Assembly: GCA_902627495.1 (NCBI GenBank)
Contig: CACOJS010000002.1
Span: 112,212 to 176,211 of the forward strand
DNA: 64,000 bases
Reading direction: 5' to 3'
Source: Hydrogenophilales bacterium
Lineage (GTDB): Bacteria > Pseudomonadota > Gammaproteobacteria > Burkholderiales > Eutrophovitaceae
Shown here in pieces: positions 47,801 to 54,650 of the stretch. The notes beneath the pieces were generated by a model, which searched no databases, was not told the origin of the DNA, and saw only the letters and a program-made list of their open reading frames with translations. Every line of letters starts with the position of its first letter. The stretch's first letter is position 1. Both the position numbers and the translations under genes were made by a program.

Positions 47801-48663
47801 ATCAATCCTCTATTAAAATTGATCAATCAACTAATTTGCCGGCAATAGATCTTGTGGCTAGAGAGTTCTCTTTTGAAGGAAAATCGTTAGGGGCTTTGGA
47901 GTTGGTTGCGGATCCATCATCTGATTCTTGGGACTTAAACCTATTACAGGTTACTAACGCAGACGGACAGATTACAGTTAACGGAAAGGCTGTTATTGGT
48001 GACACACCCATTACCCAGTTGATGGTAAACATCCGAGCATCTGATATTGGTAAATTTCTTACCCGATTAGGTTATGCCAAAGGCGTTGATGGAGGAACCG
48101 GTAGTTTGACTGGGGAGGTGAGTTGGGAGGGTTTGCCCCATAAAATCAATCATTCCACCCTTAATGGTAGCATTAATATTCAAGGAAATGATGGACAGTT
48201 CACAAAGCTCGAGCCTGGAGCTGCGAAGCTATTAGGGATTCTAAGTTTGCAGGCACTACCAAGGAGACTGGTATTAGATTTCAGTGACATTTTTAGCTCT
48301 GGTTTTAATTTTGAAAATATAAGCAGTGATTTTATGATCTCAGACGGGGTAGCCAAAACTAATAATTTTGCAATGCTTGGTCCAGCAGCAAGAGTAAAAA
48401 TGTTGGGAGAAATTGATTTGGCTACAGAAACCCAAAGGTTGGAGGTAAGTATTTTTCCCCAGTTGTCTACAGCAGCGGCTGTTGCTGGAGCGGCTGTTGT
48501 TAACCCGGCGGTTGGGGTGGCAACATACATTATCCAAAAGTTTTTTGGTGATCCGGTTGATAAAATTGCAGCAAAGAGATACCTTGTAACTGGGAAATGG
48601 AATGACCCTGAAGTTAAAAGCCTTCTTAATCAAGACTTGGAGCTTTCACCTCAAGATAATTGA
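44812..48663 (+). CDS. yhdP: YhdP-family AsmA-like protein (TIGR02099 type)
   Basis: A 1283-residue protein with one N-terminal membrane anchor (about residues 17-45) and a very long periplasmic beta-rich body. YhdP with TamB and YdbH forms lipid-transfer bridges that move phospholipids to the outer membrane in enteric bacteria. The AsmA-like C-terminal region is visible: NGQFTKLEPGAAKLLGILSL, followed by FENISSDFMISDGVAKTNNF. The start codon is TTG at 44812; the in-register ATG upstream is out of frame. Length agrees with the family (about 1260-1290). It is followed by tldD, an order common in gammaproteobacteria. Confidence 0.93.
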   Translation: MKSFNLIRGVIAKVARISGGMALFAMYSCLVVTIFILGTRYYLLPNIDNYKVLVGKGLTNAVGQPVTIGRIKGEWLGYRPQLTLYDVRVAENNGHTALELERVDAVLSINSLFSATFAFHSLEISQPVLEVRRDIKGQLWVAGAQVGEYSLDASKNLKNWVLRQRQILVQDATINWTDEYRQRPTAEIKKASLRVDNYSGVHQISVTGEPPPQLAESILLRASFNTKQGGHSLAEDGIVFIELKSSRINRIINTYYPRMMNSIKVNQGFGDLKFWGKFGATDIRELTVDFSLYDVGLESGASENEFMLKRLKGVVNWSTGPNGMLIKGKNIVFDNESTLSESLINFKFLRAKVGEIVNYKVELGTFELGSILPLVTRLGINEKLPQAVMNNQISGKAFNTVIVWTFEKGDYNISKFRSYFKDLAVDATDKKISFYGADGSVNMNKDGGSILLDTSDLSVVNNPTMIDRLILEELKAKIGWNWNQNDLTVSIRSGSFKTADMTGTFSGGYSDSKKTFGIEVNMDNFSATNLWKYIPKKAPRASDWLKKSVRAGTVQDGRLMWTGSSNKLRSRRFFSLDDVTMTASLSQVKLKFSQRWPQIDRLGGYVGLSDRKISMVATSGSINDIDIADSVAKVHKLGTKKEYLILAGRGSGNSADFHKLLFNSPIGDKVVGVAKNIKADGLGHVAFEYRHPFKKGLPKKLSGDYHSTGDHWGFKKLGLNLENFAHKFYFDHKGIRTGKGSATLLGKKIEYITKRTRDGQVFVNLEGGVDLDHIKFDRNGLEALLSGTASWAGTLDLSNKFPQLTIGSDLVGINSRLPPPLDKASERGIETNLVVKWLSLNEIILNIEIKDLVFSQLSKSGEMFSGGVGVGSDVKMTRKGVKMSKRGVGLTIDLDNFDLDAWGKLLLPKQNLIEKSDSANQAGKFEFTDLVLRVNSLKWRGRRFNNIDLSAQKDDNAWRAILSARQGNGELEWGGPFQNKFVGRFERLDVPAKSLTDQSSIKIDQSTNLPAIDLVAREFSFEGKSLGALELVADPSSDSWDLNLLQVTNADGQITVNGKAVIGDTPITQLMVNIRASDIGKFLTRLGYAKGVDGGTGSLTGEVSWEGLPHKINHSTLNGSINIQGNDGQFTKLEPGAAKLLGILSLQALPRRLVLDFSDIFSSGFNFENISSDFMISDGVAKTNNFAMLGPAARVKMLGEIDLATETQRLEVSIFPQLSTAAAVAGAAVVNPAVGVATYIIQKFFGDPVDKIAAKRYLVTGKWNDPEVKSLLNQDLELSPQDN

Positions 48664-48709
48664 TTTTTACAACTACAGTCGATTAATTTACTTCAAAAAA
48701 AGTAACCTA

Positions 48710-48735
48710 TTGACCTTGAATAAAAACTTTATAAT
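48710..48735 (+). promoter_or_regulatory. possible promoter of tldD
   Basis: TTGACC at 48710-48715 and TATAAT at 48730-48735 lie 14 bp apart, shorter than usual, 11 bp before the ATG of tldD. Both boxes are good but the spacing is poor, and the short 5' end would leave no ribosome site, so this is tentative. Confidence 0.25.
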
Positions 48736-48746
48736 TCGAAAATTTT

Positions 48747-50222
48747 ATGCAATCAGAAAATCAAAACACCCTTACATCATCGGAGCTTTTTAACACGGCT
48801 AGTAATTTACTATTGGAACCATTTGGATTGGATCCAATAAAGATCTCGCGAGTTTTGGATAATGTCGTGGGTAACAGTGTGGATTATGCAGATCTGTATT
48901 TTCAATATGGGCGATCTGAGGGTTGGGCTTTGGAGGAGGGTATTGTCAAATCTGGCAGTTTTAATATAGATCAAGGAGTTGGGTGCCGAGCCCTGAGCTT
49001 GGAAAAAACAGCTTTTGCCTACTCGGATGAAATTAGCATTGGTGCTCTGAATTCAGCGGCATCAGCAATAAAAGCCATAGGAGCTGGCCATTCGGGAAGC
49101 GAGGCCTTGGGTGCCTCCGGCAATATAAAGACAAGCGTACTCTATCCTGCTATTGATCCTTTGGCATCTGTAAGTGAACAGAGTAAGGTCGATCTTTTAA
49201 AAACGGTGGAAGATTATGCCCGAGCAATTGATCCTAGGGTAAGTCAGGTCAACGTTGGTCTAGCTGGAGAGTATAAGGTGGTTTTGATTGCTCGTTATGA
49301 TGGCCGCATTGTGGCGGATATTCGTCCGTTGGTTCGACTTTCAGTGCAAGTGGTTGTTACTGACCACGGTAGAAGAGAGCAAGGCTCCGCCGGCGGAGGT
49401 GGGCGTTTCGATTACGGGTATTTTTCTAATGAGGTTTTAGAGTCTTATGCAAAAAAAGCTGTTGAGCAGGCCCTATTAAATCTTCAGGCAAAACCAGCTC
49501 CAGCAGGAACTATGTCGGTAGTGTTGGGCCCGGGATGGCCCGGTGTTCTGCTTCATGAGGCTATCGGTCATGGTCTAGAAGGTGACTTTAATAGAAAGGG
49601 AACTTCGGCTTTCTCGGGCAGAATTGGAGAGAGAGTGGGGGCCGCCGGTGTTACGGTCGTGGATGACGGGACTCTAACGGATAGGAGAGGGTCTTTGTCA
49701 ATTGACGATGAAGGAAATGAATCCCAATGTACCACCTTAATTGAGAACGGAATTCTTTGTGGATATATGCAAGATAGCTTAAATGCCCGTTTAATGAATC
49801 AGAAAGTTACGGGTAACGGTCGCAGGGAATCCTATGCTCACGTCCCTATGCCTCGCATGACTAACACCTACATGCTTAATGGTGATAAGGAACCTGAGGA
49901 GGTGATTGAAAGCGTAACAGATGGTATCTATGCTGTGAATTTTGGTGGGGGGCAGGTCGATATTGTCAGTGGGAAGTTTGTTTTTTCCGCCTCTGAAGCT
50001 TATTTAATTGAGAACGGAAAAATTACTCAGCCTATTAAAGGGGCTACTTTAATTGGAAATGGGCCAGATGTATTAAAGCGAGTCAAAATGATTGGTAATG
50101 ACCTGTTGTTGGATCCGGGGGTCGGAACTTGTGGAAAAGATGGTCAAAGCGTTCCAGTTGGTGTTGGTCAACCAACACTTAGGATTGACGAGCTGACGGT
50201 CGGAGGGACAAGTACTGATTGA
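48747..50222 (+). CDS. tldD: metalloprotease TldD
   Basis: Zinc protease subunit that with TldE (PmbA) trims peptides such as microcin precursors and unfolded substrates. The 491 residues carry the zinc motif HEAIGHGLEGDF (His270, Glu271, His274 region) and downstream NGRRESYAHVPMPRMTNTYM. KDGQSVPVGVGQPTLRI is a typical C-terminal block. tldE is not in the window. The first 15-20 residues extend beyond E. coli TldD. It directly precedes a quinoprotein-associated cluster. Confidence 0.95.
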   Translation: MQSENQNTLTSSELFNTASNLLLEPFGLDPIKISRVLDNVVGNSVDYADLYFQYGRSEGWALEEGIVKSGSFNIDQGVGCRALSLEKTAFAYSDEISIGALNSAASAIKAIGAGHSGSEALGASGNIKTSVLYPAIDPLASVSEQSKVDLLKTVEDYARAIDPRVSQVNVGLAGEYKVVLIARYDGRIVADIRPLVRLSVQVVVTDHGRREQGSAGGGGRFDYGYFSNEVLESYAKKAVEQALLNLQAKPAPAGTMSVVLGPGWPGVLLHEAIGHGLEGDFNRKGTSAFSGRIGERVGAAGVTVVDDGTLTDRRGSLSIDDEGNESQCTTLIENGILCGYMQDSLNARLMNQKVTGNGRRESYAHVPMPRMTNTYMLNGDKEPEEVIESVTDGIYAVNFGGGQVDIVSGKFVFSASEAYLIENGKITQPIKGATLIGNGPDVLKRVKMIGNDLLLDPGVGTCGKDGQSVPVGVGQPTLRIDELTVGGTSTD

Positions 50223-50260
50223 TTGCGAGTAGTGCAGCAAAGGATAATTACCCGTGCTAT

Positions 50261-51199
50261 CTAAAAGTCGTTGAGTTCGACCTCCAGATAGAGTGACTGA
50301 ACATTCTTGCTATGATGATCTTTGTAAGAATGCCAGTTTTGGAAATCAGGTAAACGGGCAAGTTCAATAGTATCTATTAATGATTTTGAGTTTTTGTATA
50401 TTTCAGCCACTTTTTTTCTTAATGAGAAAATATATTTTGGAGTATCTAATCTAGATGTGTCATTTATGATACTACCGTAACCAGGCACTATTTGGTTCAC
50501 ACACAACCTTTGAATTTGTGCTATTGCTTTTAGCCAGTTGTTTACGCGTGCCCCTTGTAAATCGGGAATGTACTTATTTGATAGTAAGCCTCCGGCAAAA
50601 AGAGTTCCCGTCTCGGGATGAAGAATGGCTAGATCTCCAGAAGTTTTTGCAGGCCCAAAGTGTAGGATATCAATCTGTATTCCTGCTTTGGTTAGACTTA
50701 CTGATTGATCCGACAGTGGTTCAGGTATGATCAAACGAGTATTGTTCATCTTTTTACCATGCTCAAATACTAAGTTTTCTAGGCAATTAGGACATCGTTC
50801 TTTTATCAGTTTGGAAGTATTTGGGTGAGCGACTATTTTTACACCCAGGTCATCAAATGCACTGGACCCAAACACAAAGTTTTTATCAGTATGGGTTAGG
50901 ATAACTAAGGCTATGGGTAAATTTGTTTTTGTTTTTATATCGTTGATAATGTTTACACCTGTTTGATGTGATGTGCCACTGTCAATTACAATCACACCCC
51001 TTTTGCCAATTATGAAGCCTGAATTGGATCTTCCTTGTTTTGGGTCTTTGAGAAAGTCAGAGTTATTTGCGAGAAAAACAAAAACTTTAGGAGCTATTTC
51101 TACCGAGACTAAATTTTCAGAAAAACTGTTGCTACAAAATATCAACAACAGTAGCATCCAGTTTGTGCCACCACTCGGATAGTAGGTCATAAAAAACAC
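50261..51199 (-). CDS. metallo-beta-lactamase-fold protein lacking all metal ligands (quinoprotein-relay type)
   Basis: A 312-residue exported protein (signal segment NWMLLLLIFCSNSF near residues 13-27) that aligns along its length with the intact MBL hydrolase encoded divergently at 51284. The metal sites are gone: THAHPDHFFG of the neighbour corresponds here to THTDKNFVFG (residues 102-111), the next His to Lys185 (PAKTSGDL), the bridging Asp to Gly204 and the last His to Tyr241 (VPGYG). The fold elements remain (VIDSGTSHQTG, LFAGGLLSNKYIP). It cannot bind zinc in the usual way and is probably a structural or binding paralogue. The start may be one of the first Met residues. Confidence 0.8.
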   Translation of the reverse strand: MFFMTYYPSGGTNWMLLLLIFCSNSFSENLVSVEIAPKVFVFLANNSDFLKDPKQGRSNSGFIIGKRGVIVIDSGTSHQTGVNIINDIKTKTNLPIALVILTHTDKNFVFGSSAFDDLGVKIVAHPNTSKLIKERCPNCLENLVFEHGKKMNNTRLIIPEPLSDQSVSLTKAGIQIDILHFGPAKTSGDLAILHPETGTLFAGGLLSNKYIPDLQGARVNNWLKAIAQIQRLCVNQIVPGYGSIINDTSRLDTPKYIFSLRKKVAEIYKNSKSLIDTIELARLPDFQNWHSYKDHHSKNVQSLYLEVELNDF

Positions 51200-51283
51200 A
51201 GGTATTTACTGTTTAATAATAATACAATGAATCACTATAGAATATGCGTGTTTTAATGATTTTAAAAGGGTTATCTATAAAAG

Positions 51284-52225
51284 ATGGGTAAATTGGGATT
51301 CTATATCGCGTTTGTGGTGGTATTTAGCCTTGCAGATATGCCAAGATTGGTGTTTGGTGATAACCGGGTGCGTTTGAAGCAGATTTCAGATAGTAATTAT
51401 GTGCATTATGGTGGTAATGAAGTGAGATCAAAAGAGAATCTTGCAGATAACGCAAATATTGGTTTTATAGTAGGTGAAGATTGCGTGCTTGTGATAGATG
51501 CCGGTGGGACTCATCTTTTAGGTAAGCAATTGAGGGCCGCTATTCGGAGAGTTACAGATAAGCCGGTTTGTTATGTGGTGATCACCCATGCACATCCTGA
51601 TCATTTTTTTGGAGCATCCGCATTTATAGCAGATAATCCAAAATTTGTTGGGCATATTGGACTTTCTAGGCAACTTAGAGCCCGCGAGCGATTCTATATT
51701 AGGCAATTAACAGACGATCTTGGGGAAACGGCAATAGGGAGTAGGGTAGTTTTTCCTGACGAAATTGTGGAAGTGGGAAATAGTCTTATTGTTTCTGTTG
51801 GAACCGATCATCAAGTTGCAATAAAGGCTTGGTCCCCAGCACACACAGATCATGATCTGACGGTTTTTGATTTAAAGGAAAAAGTAATGTGGACTGGCGA
51901 TATTTTGTTTGTCGATCATATCCCTATCCTTGACTCAAACATAAAAGGTTTTATTTCAGTGCTTGCCGAGCTCAGTAACATCAAGGTTAAATTTTATGTA
52001 CCAGGACATGGTGCTGCAAAAATTACTTGGGATACGGCGATTCGGAAACAGAAGAGGTATCTAGATCAAGTCCTGGCTGAGACTAGGCAGGCAATTAAGG
52101 AAGGTATGCGTTTAATGGACGCTGTGCATACAATTGGTTGGAAAGAGAAAAACAATTGGGTGAATTTTGAGAAATATCATAGGCGGAACGTGACAACAGC
52201 TTGGACTGAGCTCGAATGGGAGTAA
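51284..52225 (+). CDS. MBL-fold metallohydrolase (quinoprotein relay system type)
   Basis: A 313-residue exported metallo-beta-lactamase-fold hydrolase with a signal peptide of about 25 residues. The zinc ligands are intact: H102-x-H104-x-D106-H107 in THAHPDHFFG, His187 in PAHTDHDL, Asp206 in WTGDILF and His242 in VPGHGA. Proteins of this type are encoded beside PQQ-dependent dehydrogenases and SoxYZ-like carriers; their substrate is not established, though a thioester or persulfide on the carrier is plausible. It is divergent from its metal-less paralogue (84-bp gap) and 73 bp before the carrier gene. Confidence 0.85.
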   Translation: MGKLGFYIAFVVVFSLADMPRLVFGDNRVRLKQISDSNYVHYGGNEVRSKENLADNANIGFIVGEDCVLVIDAGGTHLLGKQLRAAIRRVTDKPVCYVVITHAHPDHFFGASAFIADNPKFVGHIGLSRQLRARERFYIRQLTDDLGETAIGSRVVFPDEIVEVGNSLIVSVGTDHQVAIKAWSPAHTDHDLTVFDLKEKVMWTGDILFVDHIPILDSNIKGFISVLAELSNIKVKFYVPGHGAAKITWDTAIRKQKRYLDQVLAETRQAIKEGMRLMDAVHTIGWKEKNNWVNFEKYHRRNVTTAWTELEWE

Positions 52226-52230
52226 TCCGG

Positions 52231-52274
52231 TATAATCAGTGGTAATATAGTGACTGATAGGCCTAAAAAGGCCT
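52231..52274 (+). promoter_or_regulatory. -10-like box and hairpin before the SoxYZ-like gene
   Basis: TATAAT at 52231-52236 lies 62 bp before the carrier start without a good -35 partner. AGGCCT at 52259-52264 and 52269-52274 form a 6-bp hairpin with an A4 loop. There is no T run after it, so it is more likely an RNA-stabilising or pausing hairpin than a terminator. Confidence 0.25.
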
Positions 52275-52298
52275 GTGCCTAAATGGGAGAAAATATTA

Positions 52299-53144
52299 AT
52301 GTTTTATACAAATCAATTACTTATTAAGTTAGTGTTAGTTTTTTTGTTAAGTCTCCTGTTGATGGGTGGTGCAGTTGGTGCGGCTGATAATGACCCGGAT
52401 CCTAATGCTAGTCCCGAGTGGAATGCCCTAAAATTGGCGATGTTTGGTGACAGAGAGATTAGGGCAGACGGAAATGAAATAGTCCGACTATTCCTCAATA
52501 CCAAGGCAGATGATGCGTCCACTGTTCCAGTAATGATTAACGGTCTTATTGATCAGTCTGAGGAAAACTATATAAAAACGCTCTATCTAATCGTTGAGGG
52601 TAATCCCTCCCCTATTGCCGGTGTGTTCCATTTTTCTCCTCATAGTGGTCGGATGAAGATTGAGACTAGACTGCGATTTGAGCAGTTTAGTTTTGTTAGG
52701 GCAGTGGCCGAAACAAATGATGGTAATCTTTATACGTCAGAGAGATATGTTCACGCTTCTGGAGGTTGCTCGTCACCAGGTGGTAAAAATCAGGTTTCAG
52801 CTGCTCTTCTCGGGAAGATTAGGTTTAGGATTGATGATGTTATTGAGTTTAATCGCCCGGTAATGGTTCAGATGCAAATCCGTCACCCTAATGAATCGTC
52901 ATTAGCAGCTGATTTTGATACGTCTAAGGTGCCACAATTTGTCAGAAATGTGGCAGTTACATATAACAACAAAATGGTTATGACGGCCCAGGTTGATTTT
53001 TCATTATCGGATAATCCGCTGTTTGGGTTTTACTTCAAGCCAAGCTCAGAAGGAGAGTTGACAGTAAAAGTCGAAGATACTCATGATCAGATCTTTGAAA
53101 GATCGGTCTATATTGCAGAAGGTGTTGTAGCTAGCGGGAGTTAA
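52299..53144 (+). CDS. quinoprotein dehydrogenase-associated SoxYZ-like carrier
   Basis: A 281-residue fused protein. After a signal peptide (LVLVFLLSLLLMGGAVGAA) comes a SoxY-like domain ending in the carrier motif HASGGCSSPGGK, whose Cys would hold the substrate; the C-terminal part (from about residue 190) is a SoxZ-like domain. This fusion is known beside PQQ-dependent dehydrogenases and is thought to be a carrier in a periplasmic relay. The frame opens at a GTG at 52275, but the ATG at 52299 follows GGGAGAAA and gives a proper signal peptide, so it is preferred. Two cytochromes c follow. Confidence 0.85.
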   Translation: MFYTNQLLIKLVLVFLLSLLLMGGAVGAADNDPDPNASPEWNALKLAMFGDREIRADGNEIVRLFLNTKADDASTVPVMINGLIDQSEENYIKTLYLIVEGNPSPIAGVFHFSPHSGRMKIETRLRFEQFSFVRAVAETNDGNLYTSERYVHASGGCSSPGGKNQVSAALLGKIRFRIDDVIEFNRPVMVQMQIRHPNESSLAADFDTSKVPQFVRNVAVTYNNKMVMTAQVDFSLSDNPLFGFYFKPSSEGELTVKVEDTHDQIFERSVYIAEGVVASGS

Positions 53145-53179
53145 ATTTAGTGATACAAGAAAAAGGAAAAATATTAGAC

Positions 53180-53545
53180 ATGAAACTTCAGAAAGTTCTT
53201 AGTGTTCTTGTTATTCTGTTATTGTTTGGAGTGGAGTCTATGCACGCCGTAGCACAAGATGGAAATGCAGAGGCAGGTGCACAAAAAAATGCAATGTGCC
53301 AAGGTTGTCATGGAATACCCGGTTTTAGGACGGCTTACCCAACGGTCTATACGGTTCCAAAGCTGGGGGGACAAAATGCTCTCTATCTGGCTAATGCCCT
53401 TAGGGCCTATAAATCTGGTGGTCGAACACATCCTGGGATGCGTGCAATTGCATCGGCACTGAGTGATCAAGATATTGCGGATCTAGCGGCTTATTATTCT
53501 GAAAACAAAAAAATTATCGTATCGACTGAGAAGGGTACTGAATGA
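53180..53545 (+). CDS. periplasmic monohaem cytochrome c
   Basis: A 121-residue class I cytochrome c with a signal peptide (cleaved near VAQ, residue 26). The haem site is CQGCH (about residues 40-44), and the sixth ligand is probably the Met in HPGMRAIASAL. It resembles c553/c554-type electron carriers. The GTG at 53150 is in frame, but the ATG at 53180 gives a normal signal peptide. It lies 35 bp after the SoxYZ-like gene and overlaps the next cytochrome by 4 bp, so the three are one operon. It probably accepts electrons from a quinoprotein. Confidence 0.9.
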   Translation: MKLQKVLSVLVILLLFGVESMHAVAQDGNAEAGAQKNAMCQGCHGIPGFRTAYPTVYTVPKLGGQNALYLANALRAYKSGGRTHPGMRAIASALSDQDIADLAAYYSENKKIIVSTEKGTE

Positions 53546-53892
53546 ATCATATAAAACAAAGTTTTGGTTTCGTTGTAATTCTGGTTTTGGCATTTGGGCC
53601 TCCCTTGGTTAATGCACAATCAGAGGAGGAGCTAGTTGGTATTCCGGCTAAAGCACAAGAGGTCTGTGCTGCCTGTCACGGTTTGGATGGCAATAAATCC
53701 ATGACACCTGATACCCCGAAAATAGGTGGGCAAGCTTCCGATTATCTTGCCGAGGCCCTTGAACAATACAAAAATGGAATGAGAAACCATCCTATTATGG
53801 GAGCGATGGCTGCTGGCCTGACAAGTCAGGATATTCAAGAACTCTCGAATTATTTCGCGTCTCAAACCAGTCAACTTTTCTCAAAGTATTGA
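53542..53892 (+). CDS. periplasmic monohaem cytochrome c
   Basis: A 116-residue paralogue of the preceding cytochrome, with a signal peptide ending near VNA (residue 25), haem site CAACHG and a Met ligand in HPIMGAMAAGL. The two share the pattern LGGQ/IGGQ followed by YL-x-AL-x-x-YK. Tandem pairs of this kind often act as successive electron carriers or form a dihaem unit. The start overlaps the stop of the first by 4 bp (ATGA), so expression is coupled. It converges on the RnfB-like gene with a 53-bp gap. Confidence 0.9.
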   Translation: MNHIKQSFGFVVILVLAFGPPLVNAQSEEELVGIPAKAQEVCAACHGLDGNKSMTPDTPKIGGQASDYLAEALEQYKNGMRNHPIMGAMAAGLTSQDIQELSNYFASQTSQLFSKY

Positions 53893-53945
53893 AAATATTA
53901 AGCGGTCGCGTTTAGTCTTTAGATTTATTCAGGTTGCCTTGGATG

Positions 53946-54650
53946 TCAGACTTCTGGGCGGATCTTTCGAAACTGGCTCAATTTTTCTCTACTTTTTATC
54001 CGAGCATCCGCTTCCTTTATAGCTGCAGAGATAAGTAATTTTTTGGACCCCGGTGACCTATCATCAAAATCTTTTTGAGCGGTATGCCGGATCTCTCTGG
54101 TTTCATGAGTATCTTTTCTTATATTCTCCCTTTTTCTGCGATTACTCGCCTCCTGGTAACGGACTAGATTTTTCTGGCTCAAGTTGTGGTAACTGCTATT
54201 AATGATATCGTCAGCATGGCTATTACCTTCTTCTTTTAGATCTGATAGTTTTCTAATTTCAATACAGTCTACTGGGCAAACAGGAACGCACAATTCACAA
54301 CCAGTACAGTGGTCGGTAAGTACGGTATGCATTCTTTTTTTTGACCCAACGATAGCGTCGAAAGGACAGGCTCGAATACAAAGAGTACAACCAATACACT
54401 GATTTTCAATTATCTTTGCTGACTTGTACTCCCCTTTTTGGGACAATTCTAGTCTTTGATTGCTTTTCCCAGTTTTTTGTATTTGATTGATAAGTTGGTG
54501 TGTCTCCTCGCCACCAGGTATGCAGCGGTTGGTATCTTCGTTGTTGGTATTAATGGCCTTTGCGTATTCTAAGCAAGATGGATAGCCACACTTCTGACAT
54601 TGTGTTTGCGGTAGTTTTGAGTTGAGAGTGTTTATTAGATTTTGTGACAT
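53946..54650 (-). CDS. RnfB-like soluble ferredoxin with a charged C-terminal tail
   Basis: A 234-residue iron-sulphur protein. The N-terminal part (CQKCGYPSCLEYAKAI, then a further Cys in RCIPGG) is the RnfB-type 4Fe-4S domain; two ferredoxin clusters follow in CIGCTLCIRACPFDA and CTGCELCVPVCPVDC. The usual N-terminal membrane helix of RnfB is absent, so the protein is probably cytoplasmic. The last 90 residues are strongly charged (many Lys/Arg/Glu) and likely helical. No other rnf gene is nearby. It overlaps pyrD by 16 bp on the same strand. Its redox partner is unknown. Confidence 0.82.
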   Translation of the reverse strand: MSQNLINTLNSKLPQTQCQKCGYPSCLEYAKAINTNNEDTNRCIPGGEETHQLINQIQKTGKSNQRLELSQKGEYKSAKIIENQCIGCTLCIRACPFDAIVGSKKRMHTVLTDHCTGCELCVPVCPVDCIEIRKLSDLKEEGNSHADDIINSSYHNLSQKNLVRYQEASNRRKRENIRKDTHETREIRHTAQKDFDDRSPGSKKLLISAAIKEADARIKSREKLSQFRKIRPEV

